NCBI GenBank assembly: GCA_959347315.1
Contig: OY365815.1
Coordinates: 17,633,709-17,697,708 of the forward strand
DNA from: Bimastos eiseni
Taxonomy: Eukaryota > Annelida > Clitellata > Crassiclitellata > Lumbricidae
Length of the DNA: 64,000 bases
Reading direction: 5' to 3'
Shown: piece by piece, positions 35,101 through 45,403 of the stretch
How positions within the stretch are numbered: the first letter of the stretch is position 1
Layout: the number at the start of each line of letters is the position of its first letter
Notes under the pieces: generated by a model
Database searches by the model: none
Seen by the model: the letters and a program-made list of their open reading frames with translations, nothing else
What the model was told of the DNA's origin: nothing
Made by a program: the position numbers and the translations under genes

Positions 35101-36959
35101 GTAGCACTCCAAAGGGTATTAATCTCTACACGAAAATAATTGCTATATTTATTGTTCTGATAGCAAAGAAAACCTTGGTCGAGGTGGAAGAAAAATACGA
35201 TATATTTTTTCTTTAGTAATTGTTTATATTAATTTTATGTAAAACTTCAGCGCTTCTGTTCCAGAATAAGAAGCAAACCAGTTCATTAGGCTAGCCCTGT
35301 CTGAGAGGCAGACATGGGTATAAAGTACTAGCGACTTCATTTTCCTGGCATCAGGTGGCCAGTCTTTTCCGTCGCCGTCTGACCTTCCCACCGACAGTGT
35401 ATAGGGTACTGTAGGTCTGCTCATCGTAACTCAGTTGACCATGAGTTGCAGGTGGGCCAGAAATCGTGAAAATAAATTCTGCCCTAAGGAAAAAACTTTA
35501 GTCTACTTACAAATTCGTCCAGTTTTGTTGTATTGAATTCATATTCACTCACTTTATTGTTCTGTTTTCTTTCTTTACTTTTCTTCCACGGCCTCGATAT
35601 TTAATGTTTATTCAATCAACTGATGTACTCACCTTAAGTATTTGCCCATCGTCTGGATATCTTTCTAGGATGCTTCGTAGTTGTTTGATGAGGGTCGGGA
35701 GGATCATGCCTTCATTGAAATTGTCTGAAGACACAAAACGAAGGAGTCACCACTGCACTCACACACGGACCTACACACGCTACATATAAATATACACTTT
35801 ATGACCTGTGAGTGCATTTCATGAGAGGCCATTTGTTAAATGTCATGGCCTTCCTTCAGCAGTTCAGGCTTGCACTCGACCACCGGATCTGGATCTCCCT
35901 GGACTGCTCGTTTGACAACTCGTCTGATTCGACGCAGCGCTCGTGAATAAGCCGGTGCCCTGCGCTTGGCCTTCGAGTATACTTTAAAAGCATGGATATT
36001 ACCGCTGCGCGGATGAACATGTGTATCGTCAATAGGACTACATTTGATATTGATCTTCTTACAAAGGTCAGAGGTGTAGATGACCTTGCGACTTAACTGA
36101 GCCTGATGGCGTTGAACAGCTGTGAGTGAAGGACTCGCTCAGAGTCCATATACAGAGTAACTGCCTTGAACGAGGCTTAGAACCCGTAGGCCTACACTCT
36201 GCGTTGCATCGTTATATGCAGGAAGAGCGCCACAACCAATCGGCCACCATGACAAGGGAGTTTGTTAATTAGTTTTATTATTTAAAAGTATGACTCAATA
36301 AGATTCGTTAAATCTTGCGCCTTTGAGAGTCTTAGTTGCAACAGATGCAAAAATAGATGCAATGAATAGCGGTGGTGTAGCGATAGGTTCTGTGTCTGGT
36401 AACCGGAGGATCGTAGGTTCGAATCTGCGTCAAGGCATTGCGTAGCCACCTTGTTCCAGTTGCTTACTCACACACAATTGTATGCGAAGAAGGCAGAGGA
36501 AACCCACATCAGTCAACTCACCCCTGGGATCATAAAGCCGATGTCAGATTGGCCGACTCAGTAGACTCGTTTAAAACTAAATTGAAAGTGTTGCTGTTTG
36601 CTAAGGCTTATCCTGTCTGCTGACTTTCGTTCTATGTTGTACGGTGCCCTTGTAGTGGCTAGGGCCGCGTTTACGGCGCCTTTTAAATAAGCGTTGTTAT
36701 TATTATTATTATCATCATCATCATCGTCGTCGTCATCGCTATGATCATCATCACCATCCTCATCATCATCTCATTATCATCATCATCACCACCATCATTA
36801 TCAAAATGGATATGTTATTAGACTTTCAAGGAAGAGGACTCGGCTTTCAACGCCCCTCACTATCCTTGCTCGCTCTCTGTATCTAGACAGTGGTAGGCCT
36901 GTGTCACTACGTGTCATTACGACCTTTGCAAAATATCATAGGCTAGGCTACTCACCCAT
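19826..36959 (-). CDS. SACS: Sacsin: giant Hsp90-like/J-domain/HEPN co-chaperone
   Basis: Orthologue of the ataxia gene product sacsin, a cytoplasmic co-chaperone linked to mitochondria and intermediate filaments. Exons: 36959-36956 (candidate), 35724-35633, 35032-34916, 34554-34407, 33892-32249, 31800-20753 and 20122-19826. All junctions are in phase and give about 4,449 residues (human about 4,579). Three sacsin repeats begin with Hsp90-type ATP-binding signatures: [11 protein letters not shown] with [19 protein letters not shown] with IGRFGLGF, and [11 protein letters not shown] with TGQYGVGF. The J domain with WHPDKNPD is near residue 4200 and the HEPN domain is at the C-terminus. The huge single exon is also a feature of vertebrate sacsin. 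The N-terminal ubiquitin-like domain of human sacsin is not seen; the predicted start lies directly before the first repeat. Neighbours suggest no functional link. Confidence 0.95.
20753..31800 (-). CDS. SACS: Sacsin giant exon: repeats 2-3, J domain, first half of HEPN
   Basis: 11,048 bp open without a stop. Repeat 2 begins near 29,640 ([12 protein letters not shown], then [11 protein letters not shown]). Repeat 3 begins near 26,520 ([16 protein letters not shown], then [11 protein letters not shown]). Each repeat also has the FCFLPLP and [12 protein letters not shown] strand. The J domain lies at about 21,310-21,110 with HPD intact, so Hsp70 stimulation is plausible. The HEPN start ([13 protein letters not shown], then WMCVKCYE) ends at the donor GAA|GTGAGT. 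The ATG at 31864 that extends this frame lies in the intron; the true exon starts at 31800 after CTCTTTTAG. Confidence 0.97.
32249..33892 (-). CDS. SACS: Sacsin exon: middle of repeat 1
   Basis: 1,644 bp, phase 1-1. Starts (D)[15 protein letters not shown] and contains [11 protein letters not shown], the conserved strand carrying the Arg of sacsin repeats, then VFCFLPLP and [13 protein letters not shown], motifs repeated in the other two sacsin repeats. Joins the giant exon as TSTG-YFQLK. Confidence 0.95.
34313..34386. repeat. Intronic CAA/CAG-type microsatellite in sacsin
   Basis: Reads 'gttgttgctgttgctg' on the plus strand, hence a CAA/CAG-rich run on the sense strand of sacsin. It lies about 20 bases downstream of the donor at 34406 and would encode poly-Gln if the intron were retained. 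Confidence 0.85.
34407..34554 (-). CDS. SACS: Sacsin exon: nucleotide-lid region of repeat 1
   Basis: 148 bp encoding [12 protein letters not shown] and [15 protein letters not shown], the glycine-rich ATP-lid motif. The true donor is ACAG|GTAGCC, exiting in phase 1. The downstream poly-Gln open frame is intronic because the next exon continues D-L-P-S-V exactly as the family requires. Confidence 0.93.
34916..35032 (-). CDS. SACS: Sacsin exon: ATP-binding N-box of repeat 1
   Basis: 39 codons, phase 0-0. Encodes [19 protein letters not shown], the Hsp90-like N-box with the catalytic-type Glu and Asn, and ends GLVQYQ directly before GPALYAYND of the next exon. Confidence 0.93.
35633..35724 (-). 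CDS. SACS: Sacsin exon: start of first sacsin repeat
   Basis: 92 bp between the acceptor TGTCTTCAG and donor AAG|GTGAGT. Encodes [20 protein letters not shown] followed by ILK, matching the helix just before the ATP-binding motif of sacsin repeat 1 in vertebrates. Confidence 0.9.
35836..36119 (-). other. Unassigned open frame in first sacsin intron
   Basis: About 94 codons open from a possible acceptor (CTTCACTCACAG) to TAA. Basic and Pro-rich, including [20 protein letters not shown] and ending KEGHDI. It has no Met start and no recognised domain, and it does not fit sacsin in frame with a stop. It may be a decayed mobile-element ORF or the last exon of an unrecognised transcript. Confidence 0.25.
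36365..36706 (+). mobile_element. tRNA-derived SINE with LINE-like tail
   Basis: The head carries an A-box-like TGGTGTAGCGATAGG and a B-box GGTTCGAATC (36417-36426), the RNA polymerase III promoter. The tail encodes a remnant ([16 protein letters not shown]) typical of the C-terminus of non-LTR reverse transcriptases, then 'ggcgccttttaaataag' and a (TTA)n end. Lies in the candidate first sacsin intron. Confidence 0.65.
36707..36800. repeat. ATC/TCG trinucleotide microsatellite
   Basis: Imperfect 'catcatcatcatcgtcgtcgtc' run immediately following the SINE 3' end. Confidence 0.8.
36956..36959 (-). CDS. SACS: Candidate first coding exon of sacsin (ATG plus one base)
   Basis: Reads AAAAAC-ATG-G followed by the strong donor GTGAGT. 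It exits in phase 1 and joins the next exon (entry AC AAT TTC) as M-D-N-F-N-E. Start-codon context is good (A at -3, G at +4). An alternative upstream exon carrying a ubiquitin-like domain cannot be excluded. Confidence 0.4.
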
Positions 36960-37199
36960 GTTTTTTCGATCTTTTTGTTCTGCTAATGAAATAGACAATA
37001 CAGAAAAAGCATTATTATTATGAATTGCAAATCGTTAGCTTCATATGTGCTTAAACGTGCGACTCATTGGTTAAGGCCAGACAGGTTGAAAATTTAAAAC
37101 TATATCCGCTTTTTATTTTATTGATTCATTGCGTAAGAAAACCAAACCGAACACTTGTACAAATCATTACAGCAACAGGAGGCCAGAAAAAAGTCATAA

Positions 37200-37227
37200 A
37201 AGCTAAATTAAACTTAGTAGCATATAC

Positions 37228-37258
<31 letters not shown>

Positions 37259-37288
37259 ATATATATAATTAAACTTAGTAGCATATAC

Positions 37289-37321
<33 letters not shown>

Positions 37322-37620
37322 TTAAACTTAGTAGCATATACTATATATATGCATATATGTATATATATATATAATTAAACTTAGTAGCATATACTATATA
37401 TATATAGTATATGCTTTATTGGTGGACCCGAGCTTTTGTTAGAACCTATGCTATGGTCTACTTAGTCTATCTTAAATCTGTAGTAGAAACTATGCAGCTT
37501 GTATTAAGCACTTCCGGTATCCCAAATCCTTCATATAGTATATGTATACTATATATATATAGTATATGCTACTAAGTTTAATTTTATCTATATACATATA
37601 TATATATATATATATACAAA
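37200..37620. repeat. AT-rich palindromic repeat cluster
   Basis: Four direct copies of AATTAAACTTAGTAGCATAT followed by (TA)n stretches lie left of a 108-bp unique block (37414-37521). One inverted copy (ATATGCTACTAAGTTTAATT) lies to its right at about 37563-37583. This is a terminal-inverted-repeat layout with subterminal tandem repeats. Confidence 0.75.
37414..37521 (+). repeat. 108-bp duplicated block, copy 1
   Basis: Identical to 40399-40506 except for one base ('gtatt' versus 'gtttt'). Begins CTTTATTGGTGGACCC and ends CACTTCCGGTATC. Flanked by TA-rich repeats, unlike copy 2. Confidence 0.95.
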
Positions 37621-37884
37621 CAGACATAGGTAACTCAGGCCCGCGCGGTATCTGGTTCATATGACGTTCAATGTTACACTGATCTAAACTACGGCAAAGC
37701 ATAACTGTCTAATGGCAACTAAAACCAAACCATTTTAATAGTATGAATATCAAACAATTGATAACGGTTCATAATTATTATTGGAGAAAATTCGGAACCA
37801 GAGTAACAAGGGAGGAAAATTATAATATCAGTCTATAAAAATATGCATAAAATAAACCTGAACATAAAATAATGATAATAATAT

Positions 37885-38015
37885 AATACATGCATTCATA
37901 CATACATACAAACATACATATATGCATACATACATACACACAATACATACATACACAAACATACATACACACATACTTACATACACACACATGCATACAT
38001 ACATGCATGCATTTC
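37885..38015. repeat. (CATA)n-type imperfect microsatellite
   Basis: Runs of 'cata' and 'caca' with ATG inclusions. Open frames rich in Cys/Met/Tyr/Val here are repeat artefacts. Confidence 0.9.
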
Positions 38016-40072
38016 ATAGGAATGCGTACATCTAATGTGAAAAGTTATCAACACAAAAATGCAAAGGTACTGTGATTTGTAAAGACGGGCAGTTTCCAAG
38101 ATGATGATGGATTGCCTGTTTCATAAAGGATCTACTGACTGGAGGTTCCCCTCTACATCAACTCTGACTTTAACCTTAGGCCCAGATAGTAGCAGCAGGG
38201 TCGAATGGCAGAGGAGACGATAAACTAAAGACGTATTTTTGACACACAGACCACGACCAACAGCTAAATCGTCACACCAATCGCCGAGCGGTTCATTAAA
38301 CATTGAGGATGACGTGGACGAAAGCTTAACAAAAACACGAGATCTGCGCTGCGCTGATGCAAGAATGCGCCATAAATTCAATTTACCCTGGCATCAAGTC
38401 AACACGGGGCCCTTATATGACCCATATTTTAAATTTGGGCCCATTTGGATCTCATTTAGTGCCCATTAAAGTGATGACATGGTCTGACCCTTGACAGCTG
38501 GAGAGGAGCTACATATTAAACCATCCTCGAAAGCACTCAACTGTATTATATCCATTCCTTTTGTTTGAGGATTTACCATGCATTGGTCGTAGTTCAACCA
38601 AAATAGTGTATTACACGAGAGGTAGAGCCTACTCTTCAAGTGCCTATAGGATAAATCAAATGGTCGACGGTTTTGGTGTCTTTATACAAATCTGGATGCA
38701 TGCATGTATTATACTCAAATGCCAACCGATTGGACTTGAATACTCAACTGTCATGTCAAGAGTCTAGATATAAATTTGAATTATTGACAGAAAATAATTA
38801 TGATGCTGTGGCTGCTGGTGCTGCTGATGATGGTGATGATGTTGGTAGCGATAACGATAACAGTAATAAGAAGAACAATAATTATAAAAATTATAGTGAT
38901 TATAATAAGGGCATTGATGGTTGGTGCATGCATTAACATTTGTTTTTGAGGGATCCTGTCAACCATGTGCTAATTGATAGTGCTGTACTGGCACTCATGA
39001 ATATAACATCCAAAATGCACACCTGTTTACCTCTTAAGATGGGCTGACAGCCTGTGAATTGCTCCTCTCAAACCTCCGAGCTGTTCGATTAGATCCGATG
39101 CAGTGATTTGCTCCTCATCCGATGGGCGTCATGGTGAGTTACTTTGTTACATGAATCACGCTGTTGGCCCACCGCATAAGCGTTCTCTATAGCTCATAAC
39201 CATTAAACCCGGAATAAGACGTCACACTAACTGCCTCGTGGAACGAACTACCACATAAGGGCAGCGAGAAAGATTTACACGTATGAAGCTCTGCAGTTTC
39301 GGTTTCAATTTTGCGGAACTATATGTCGCCAGTTTTTCGGACATCGGAACGGGAAACAGTCGTCATGAAATCCCGTGTTTCGAACAAATAAGGACTTGCA
39401 TGCATTCATACGCTCTTGGATATATTGTTCATGCATGTACATACATGCACTCGTGCGTGCATGCCTGCGTATATACGTGCATGCATCCATATATATCCAT
39501 GCACGCATGACTCAGCCTCGAATCTATGATCCATATACATCGTATTTTCCCTCAATCACGTGCATAGTTCAAGGTTCAAGGGGTAATACACGCCAGGTTG
39601 CCTAGTGCAGCGCACTGGGCGCAGTGCAAAAGACACAGATAGTAACAGATTCAGACAGTTATTATAAGAGATAGATATTATCTGTCTCAATCTGTTGCTA
39701 TCTGTGTCTTTCTCAGTTTTGTTTCTGTGATTGTGCTTGTGTAGACCTATGATAAATTAATATCTATATGCAGGCCTATAATATATAACGTAATAAATAA
39801 CTTCTTGAGACATATATAGCAGCCGATAACCAGCAATTCACAGGCCCGTGGAGAGGGGCAAAGGTGTAAATGTCCAAGGGCATGAAGGTCGCAATTTCAT
39901 GAAAATATTATTGTCAGCTATGCAAAGCTTATAATTTATAGTTTTTTATACCTTTTTGAACTTAGCATTACTAACACTTAACGATCAATTTGAACTTCAA
40001 GCACCTGACTATTACCTTACTTATTATTTGTTGTAATAGAATGCGCTCACTTCCGCCTGAGAGGCATGTGAC
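38016..40072. other. Intergenic stretch
   Basis: No supported exon. Contains a GAT/AAT microsatellite at about 38800-38910, an alternating purine-pyrimidine 'catgcatgcat' tract at about 39400-39510 and the hairpin at 39629-39711. Confidence 0.4.
39629..39711. repeat. Hairpin: 30-bp arms, 23-nt loop
   Basis: Left arm 39629-39658 (AAAGACACAGATAG...) and right arm 39682-39711 are reverse complements at 28 of 30 positions. Could be a minimal foldback element or a small-RNA precursor. Confidence 0.8.
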
Positions 40073-40573
40073 TAGGGCTGCCGCGAGTACCCGAGTACTC
40101 GCGACTACTCGACTTCTACAGTTACTCGATTAATTTTTTTTACTCGAGTATTCGCATGCTCCACTTTTGGTCGCAAGATTGCAATTTCTGGTTCCAGTTT
40201 TCCAATTACTGACATCATTATATCTCATAGTCTTATTCTTAGGCAGTCTGTTGGCTGGCAATGGCTGCCACCCCGCCAGACGTACTTCTGTGGCCTATAT
40301 TTGATTTTTTCTTGCGTAACAAAAAAACTAAAACTTTCTGCTTTTTTGGCTTTTCAGTAGAAAGCTTGTTAGTTGTTACATTAGAGACTTTATTGTTACT
40401 TTATTGGTGGACCCGAGCTTTTGTTAGAACCTATGCTATGGTCTACTTAGTCTATCTTAAATCTGTAGTAGAAACTATGCAGCTTGTTTTAAGCACTTCC
40501 GGTATCAACGAGTACTCGCTAAGCTACTCGACCGAGTACTCGATTCCAAAACTACTCGTTAGCGGCAGCCCTA
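40073..40573. mobile_element. Non-autonomous hAT-like element with TAGGGCTGCCGC ends
   Basis: 501 bp with inverted ends TAGGGCTGCCGC and GCGGCAGCCCTA, and subterminal 'cgagtactcg' repeats at both sides. Flanks CATGTGAC and CCCGTGAC match at 6 of 8 positions, consistent with an aged target-site duplication. Contains copy 2 of the 108-bp block. No transposase. Confidence 0.75.
40399..40506 (+). repeat. 108-bp duplicated block, copy 2
   Basis: Inside the hAT-like element. The block runs right up to the subterminal 'aacgagtactcg' repeat. Since the element continues on both sides here, this location is the likelier source of the block. Confidence 0.95.
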
Positions 40574-42017
40574 CCCGTGACTGTTCTGCCTAGGGACCGG
40601 GAATTTCTGTCTGCGGGACTGGCATCCAATAAACATGACATAGTCCGAATCGACCTCTAGTGACGAAACAACGACTGAGAAAAGCAGGTCGTCTGTAATC
40701 AACTCATGATTCAGATTCGATCTACGAACACAGTCAGTGGAATCGTTCAATAGGGGCGAATAGGTCTTGGTCCTTCATTACAATCCGTGAAAGATTCCTA
40801 TGCGAGACCAAAACCTGCAGGATGGACGGCTCACCCCTCCATCCATCTAGAAAGAACCGTCTTTGCATAAACCTATTTCTGCATTGCGACATCCCTCAGC
40901 GTCCATAGAGCTGAATATTTGGAATTCCGATGATGCGCCCCGCAAGTAAAGGATGTAAATATGATAATAGGCAGAGCATTCGATGGACCACGACGGGTCG
41001 ACCTTCAACCTCCACGTTAGATATGTCTACTTGCGGATGCTTATCAACGTCAATGTGTTAGTTGTCAATGTTACCGATGTAATGTAATTTTCAATTTATA
41101 TTTTTTGCCAGTGCCTAATACCCAATGCACGAATCGATGACGCTCCCAAACCGATCTGGAATCAGGCAAGTATCCCAACGATGAATCAGCAACTAGGCCT
41201 ATCTTACAGTTCTTCCATTGTATAACCGTTCTGTCTTCGTTCGGCTATCTCTGATTAAAACCTTGCACCGAAACTGACGTCAACAACTTGGCTCTAGTGA
41301 CCCTTACTCTATATTGCACCTTTCACAGGATAATCTGGTTTATGTTTCACAGCTAACAAATTCTGATAAATTTAGGAGATTAAGGCCTTGCGTTACACTA
41401 CCTCTGCCTACTCTCTACCATACATTACCTAAACTTATCTTGCTTCGCATTACCTTTTCTTATTTATATTACTTTGCACATGTTATCGTACTTTTGCTGC
41501 CTAACCTTACATTGGGCCAAACTCAAGACTAAGCTCAGACTTAATGTAGTAAACGCGTGTTGTCCGACGCAATCTGAGAAAATTCGTTTCAATCTAAACG
41601 TGATCTCCGATGCTTCCATTGAGGCTCAATAATAACGACAGACCTTAGCCCCATTTCTTCATCGGTTCCTATCAATCGCTTGTTCCGCACCCATAAAACC
41701 CGGATTTGCTGGGCGCCGAATCAATCTCACTCCTAAATATACGACATCCGCATATCTCACCCAATCGGATCACGCATCATCTATTCCGATTCATTTTAAA
41801 TGCATAATAATTAGACGCTTTTATATTATTCTTAAATAATGTTCTAGTCCCTGAGAGATCCTACGTACCTCGGGCATAAAAAATTAGAAAATAGTTAGGG
41901 AATACATCTTGTGACGTGTTGTCTCATCGCATCCTATGAGAGGTTCCATCAATTCCAATAGCATAATATCTTTCCACTCTACAGCTACCAACAACTTATT
42001 AGATAGTGTGGGCCTCG
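40574..42017. other. Intergenic stretch
   Basis: No supported coding exon. The part at about 41800-41930 weakly resembles 42185-42270 ('ttaaatgcat..taattag', 'tcatcgcatcc'), suggesting an old local duplication. Confidence 0.35.
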
Positions 42018-42112
42018 TGCCGGTGCCGGTGCCAGTCCCAAGCCTGGATAAAGGTGGAGGGCGAGGCTAATGGTCTTTGTTGCCACACAGTGTCGTTAAA
42101 CTGCAACTACCA
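42018..42112 (+). repeat. Dispersed repeat, family R1 copy
   Basis: Reads 'ccagtcccaagcctggataa', then 'ggagggcgaggctaatgg', then 'cacacagtgtcgttaaactg'. It is the inverted partner of 42379-42485, so the two bound a stem-loop-like unit of about 470 bp. Confidence 0.7.
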
Positions 42113-42378
42113 ACCGTGTTTCATCCCTTACCCAATAGTTAACTGAAGAGCAGAGACAATTCCATTAGGACATAGACTTGACAGCGTTTCAGTTTAAATG
42201 CATGATAATTAGAAAATCGCCTGGATTGGAGGGATCACTTCTTGTCCTGTTCTGTTTCATCGCATCCCATTATGTCCCATTGCTTCTCTTCCTCTCTCAT
42301 CTAACCAGTCGCCACTTCATTCCTTCTCGAATCATTATTCCAAGTAGGTCGTTGGCCTGTGTTGCTATAGCAATGGAA

Positions 42379-42485
42379 GGTAGGTAATTGCAGTTTAACG
42401 ACACTGTGTGATAACATAAAACCATTAACGTCGCCCTCCTCATTTATCCAGGCTGGGGACTGGCACTGGCAGAGTGCAACCAACA
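42379..42485 (-). repeat. Dispersed repeat, family R1 copy (right arm)
   Basis: Complement of the 42018 copy: 'gcagtttaacgacactgtgt', 'cattaacgtcgccctcc', 'ttatccaggctggggactgg'. The arms differ at many sites, so the element is old. Confidence 0.7.
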
Positions 42486-42539
42486 GAGGAGTTGCTAGCA
42501 TTGGCCTTGAATCCATCGCATATATCCCAATTCAGTGTG

Positions 42540-44170
42540 TCCATATCGACGTCACTTAAAAACAGTCAAACCGTCGTCGTTATTCGCGCGGCCATGGTAT
42601 CGACCATTAAGCAGTCGATGTGACGTCATCGTCGTCTGGCGATGGAACATGTAATGACCGCATTAAGTCTCGGAACAGGACATTCGACCACATTTATTAT
42701 TAATCCCAATGTCAGTGGCTTCGAGGAACGCAGTCGAGGATGCAATTAGTGCCTTTGTCAATTGCACACATGTGCATGGTGACCGTCGATTCCCAATCTT
42801 TACGACGTGTCTCTTTCCTTCTCAACCTCTGACACCATATTCTCCATGTCGGTAACAACAAATTGTGCCCACGTGATAAGTTCGGGGTGACGAAGGCCTT
42901 GTTTTTCAGATGCATATGATTTATCTAGCTCAAATGATGTTTTTTCCCCACATACGTTGTGCGTGTCTCTAGATAAATGAAGGACTGGTGCAATCGATAA
43001 ATTTCTGAGGGTTTTAACTACCACGAGTCTTGTATCTTCCAAAGTATTATTACGAGTGATCCAACTTGTGGCTATGCTTTGGCGCGCCATCGATCGAAGG
43101 AATTTTTGTGTTCCTACCGACTTCTAAGAAATTGGCGGAATAGATATTGCATCCAAATACAGTCTGCCACCCATTTATGCCAGTGTATGATTCTGAACAG
43201 TAGCACAGAGCTATTGAAGTAAGTCTGATCTACGATGAGTCACAATACATGTGTGTATGTGCACGATTTCAAAACTGAACGACGTTCTATTTAGAGCGGT
43301 CATCTACTTTTCACTGGTTTCTACTCGCTCTTCATTCCGAGTACTTCTCTCTCTCTCTCTTTCTCTCTTTCTGTCTCCCTCCCTCCCTTTCCCTCTCTCT
43401 GTCTTTCTCTCAGTCTTAATCTCTCCCTCTCCCAAATCCTTCATATTCCGGAATTGTAGGCTCACTTCCTCTCATTGCTTTCAATTCTTCCAACTAAACT
43501 GTCTATATGTCTTTTTGTCTCCTGCCTTCCATCTATTCACCGCCTCTGCCGCGATGCATACTACCAATAGCGCAAGCTCCGTACTATTGCTCGCTCACTC
43601 CATACGCCGCGGCTGCACTCACCACTTCTTGCTCACAGCCCGACTAGATTCACTCTGCTGTTCACTCTGGTCTGGAGATCCTTGCTGAGCCTAGTCCCAG
43701 CCTATCGTCGCGACCTCTGCTATTCTACCTTGAGTGCACCGAGTGACCTACACGTGAATTTGAACGGAGCCTACTCATCTTCCCTTCTCGCTTTCTCAGT
43801 GGTTGGCAAATTGGCATGGGACGGGCTTCGCTTACTCCCGAGGATATTTCTATGTTCACCTCCAAACTGCCATTTTCATTTGCTGTGGAGTCCAGAGTGC
43901 TTCTAGCTGGCGCCACAAATGTATAAATGAATCTAATTGTCTCGGTGTGTGTGCTTGATTCCGTCCTAAGAGACCAATGTGAGAGGGAGGGAGAGTCTGC
44001 TCTCTCGCTTCTGCCTGTGTGAGTTGAATACAGAAAGTAAGAACATTTCGATCACACTGAGTTTTAGACTGACCATGTGGAATTGGATCTGCGTAATCTA
44101 GATCTGGGCAGCTGAATTATTTAACAATTCTCTTAGAAGGCTGTCTCTTTGGAATCTCTACTCTCCTCAG
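42540..44170. other. Intergenic, partly pyrimidine-rich
   Basis: A TC-rich low-complexity run at about 43345-43435 ('ctctctctctctttctctc') generates long false open frames. No supported exon. Confidence 0.4.
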
Positions 44171-44174
44171 TTTC

Positions 44175-44280
44175 ACTCCGTCTGTCTATCTGTCTGTCGG
44201 TTTGTCTGTCTGCCTGTTTGTCTGTTTGTCTGTTTCTTTGTTGATCTATCTTCTGTCTGTCTGTCTGTCTGTCTATAGGT
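44175..44280. repeat. (CTGT)n imperfect microsatellite
   Basis: Repeated 'tctgtctgtctg' and 'tgtttgtctg', coding nothing beyond artefactual Cys/Leu/Ser-rich frames. Confidence 0.9.
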
Positions 44281-45400
44281 ATTGCTGTTTCTGCCAAAAA
44301 AACTGCATTTGTGCACTGTATCTCTCGGCCGTTCTATCTACCTGCATCTGTTTGCCTTTCGCTTGTCTGTCTTCTCTCTGGCTCTGTCTATCCGTCTGTT
44401 TAACTATTCAGCCTCCTCCTCCTACCCTCCTCCTCAGTTCAGTCTTGATAGCTCTGTTGGTCTACCTATCTGCCTTCGCGAGGTTCCAACTCTTTTGCGC
44501 TTCTATAAAGACTGTCCATCAGAATCTCGCAAATTCACGTATATGCCGCCGGTGATCCAATTTGGGGAACTACATTTCTAATATTCTTCCTATAACATTA
44601 CGGAAACAATCATTATGAAAATGTAATTTAATTAGCGATATTATATCGTGCAACAGATGATCAAAAATGTATAGTCATATTCTGAAAAGAAGCTGTTCAT
44701 TCACTTACCGGAAAAGTAGACCTAAATTAAAGAAAACCAACCAATGCGACATCGGGGGCTACGTTGTCCAAACCCCAGAATCTGTACATCTGCACATCTT
44801 CACTTTCATATCTTAACATCTTCATTATCACATCTTTATGGATGTGGTGATGTGATATATTTAGCCGTCCAATTGACGGAGCTCACGGAAAAGGCCCATA
44901 ACCTGTTTCCTGCAGCACCGTTAACCTGTCGGGTGGATTCATTACGTTGGCCAAAAAATCGATATTCGATTGAATTGATGTTCTTTTGGTTCACGTGATA
45001 GGCTTTGCGCCAATAGGAGACACTAAATGTATTTTGACCACTCTAGTTACCATATACATTTGTACAGCGCCTTAGCGACTGTCCAGGTGTACATGCCAGA
45101 TGCCGACGTTCATTTATGTAGCGCCTGGGCACCCCGTAGCCCATGGATGCCTCCTGTGCCGCCATACATCGAAGAGCTTTGTGCTCCAGTCAATAAACAG
45201 TCCTATCGCCAATCACTGCGCTCTACTGCCCGCGAAGATTTACAGGTTCCTCGCTTTCGGTCATCGGTACGAAAGCCCATCGGCATTTGATGGTCATCGT
45301 AACCGCCCCATGTATCAATCGCTCCTTAAATATACACAGGCTTACTATTTCGTTTTATTCAGCCCAACGTATATATATATATTTATATATATACGTGACA
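44281..45400. other. Intergenic stretch
   Basis: No supported gene. An open frame at about 45027-45870 runs into SINE sequence, shows no domain, and is treated as chance. Confidence 0.35.
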
Positions 45401-45403
45401 CAA

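Noticed and set aside
36365..36440. tRNA gene
   Set aside because: B-box present, but the sequence continues into a LINE-like tail with a (TTA)n end, as in a SINE.
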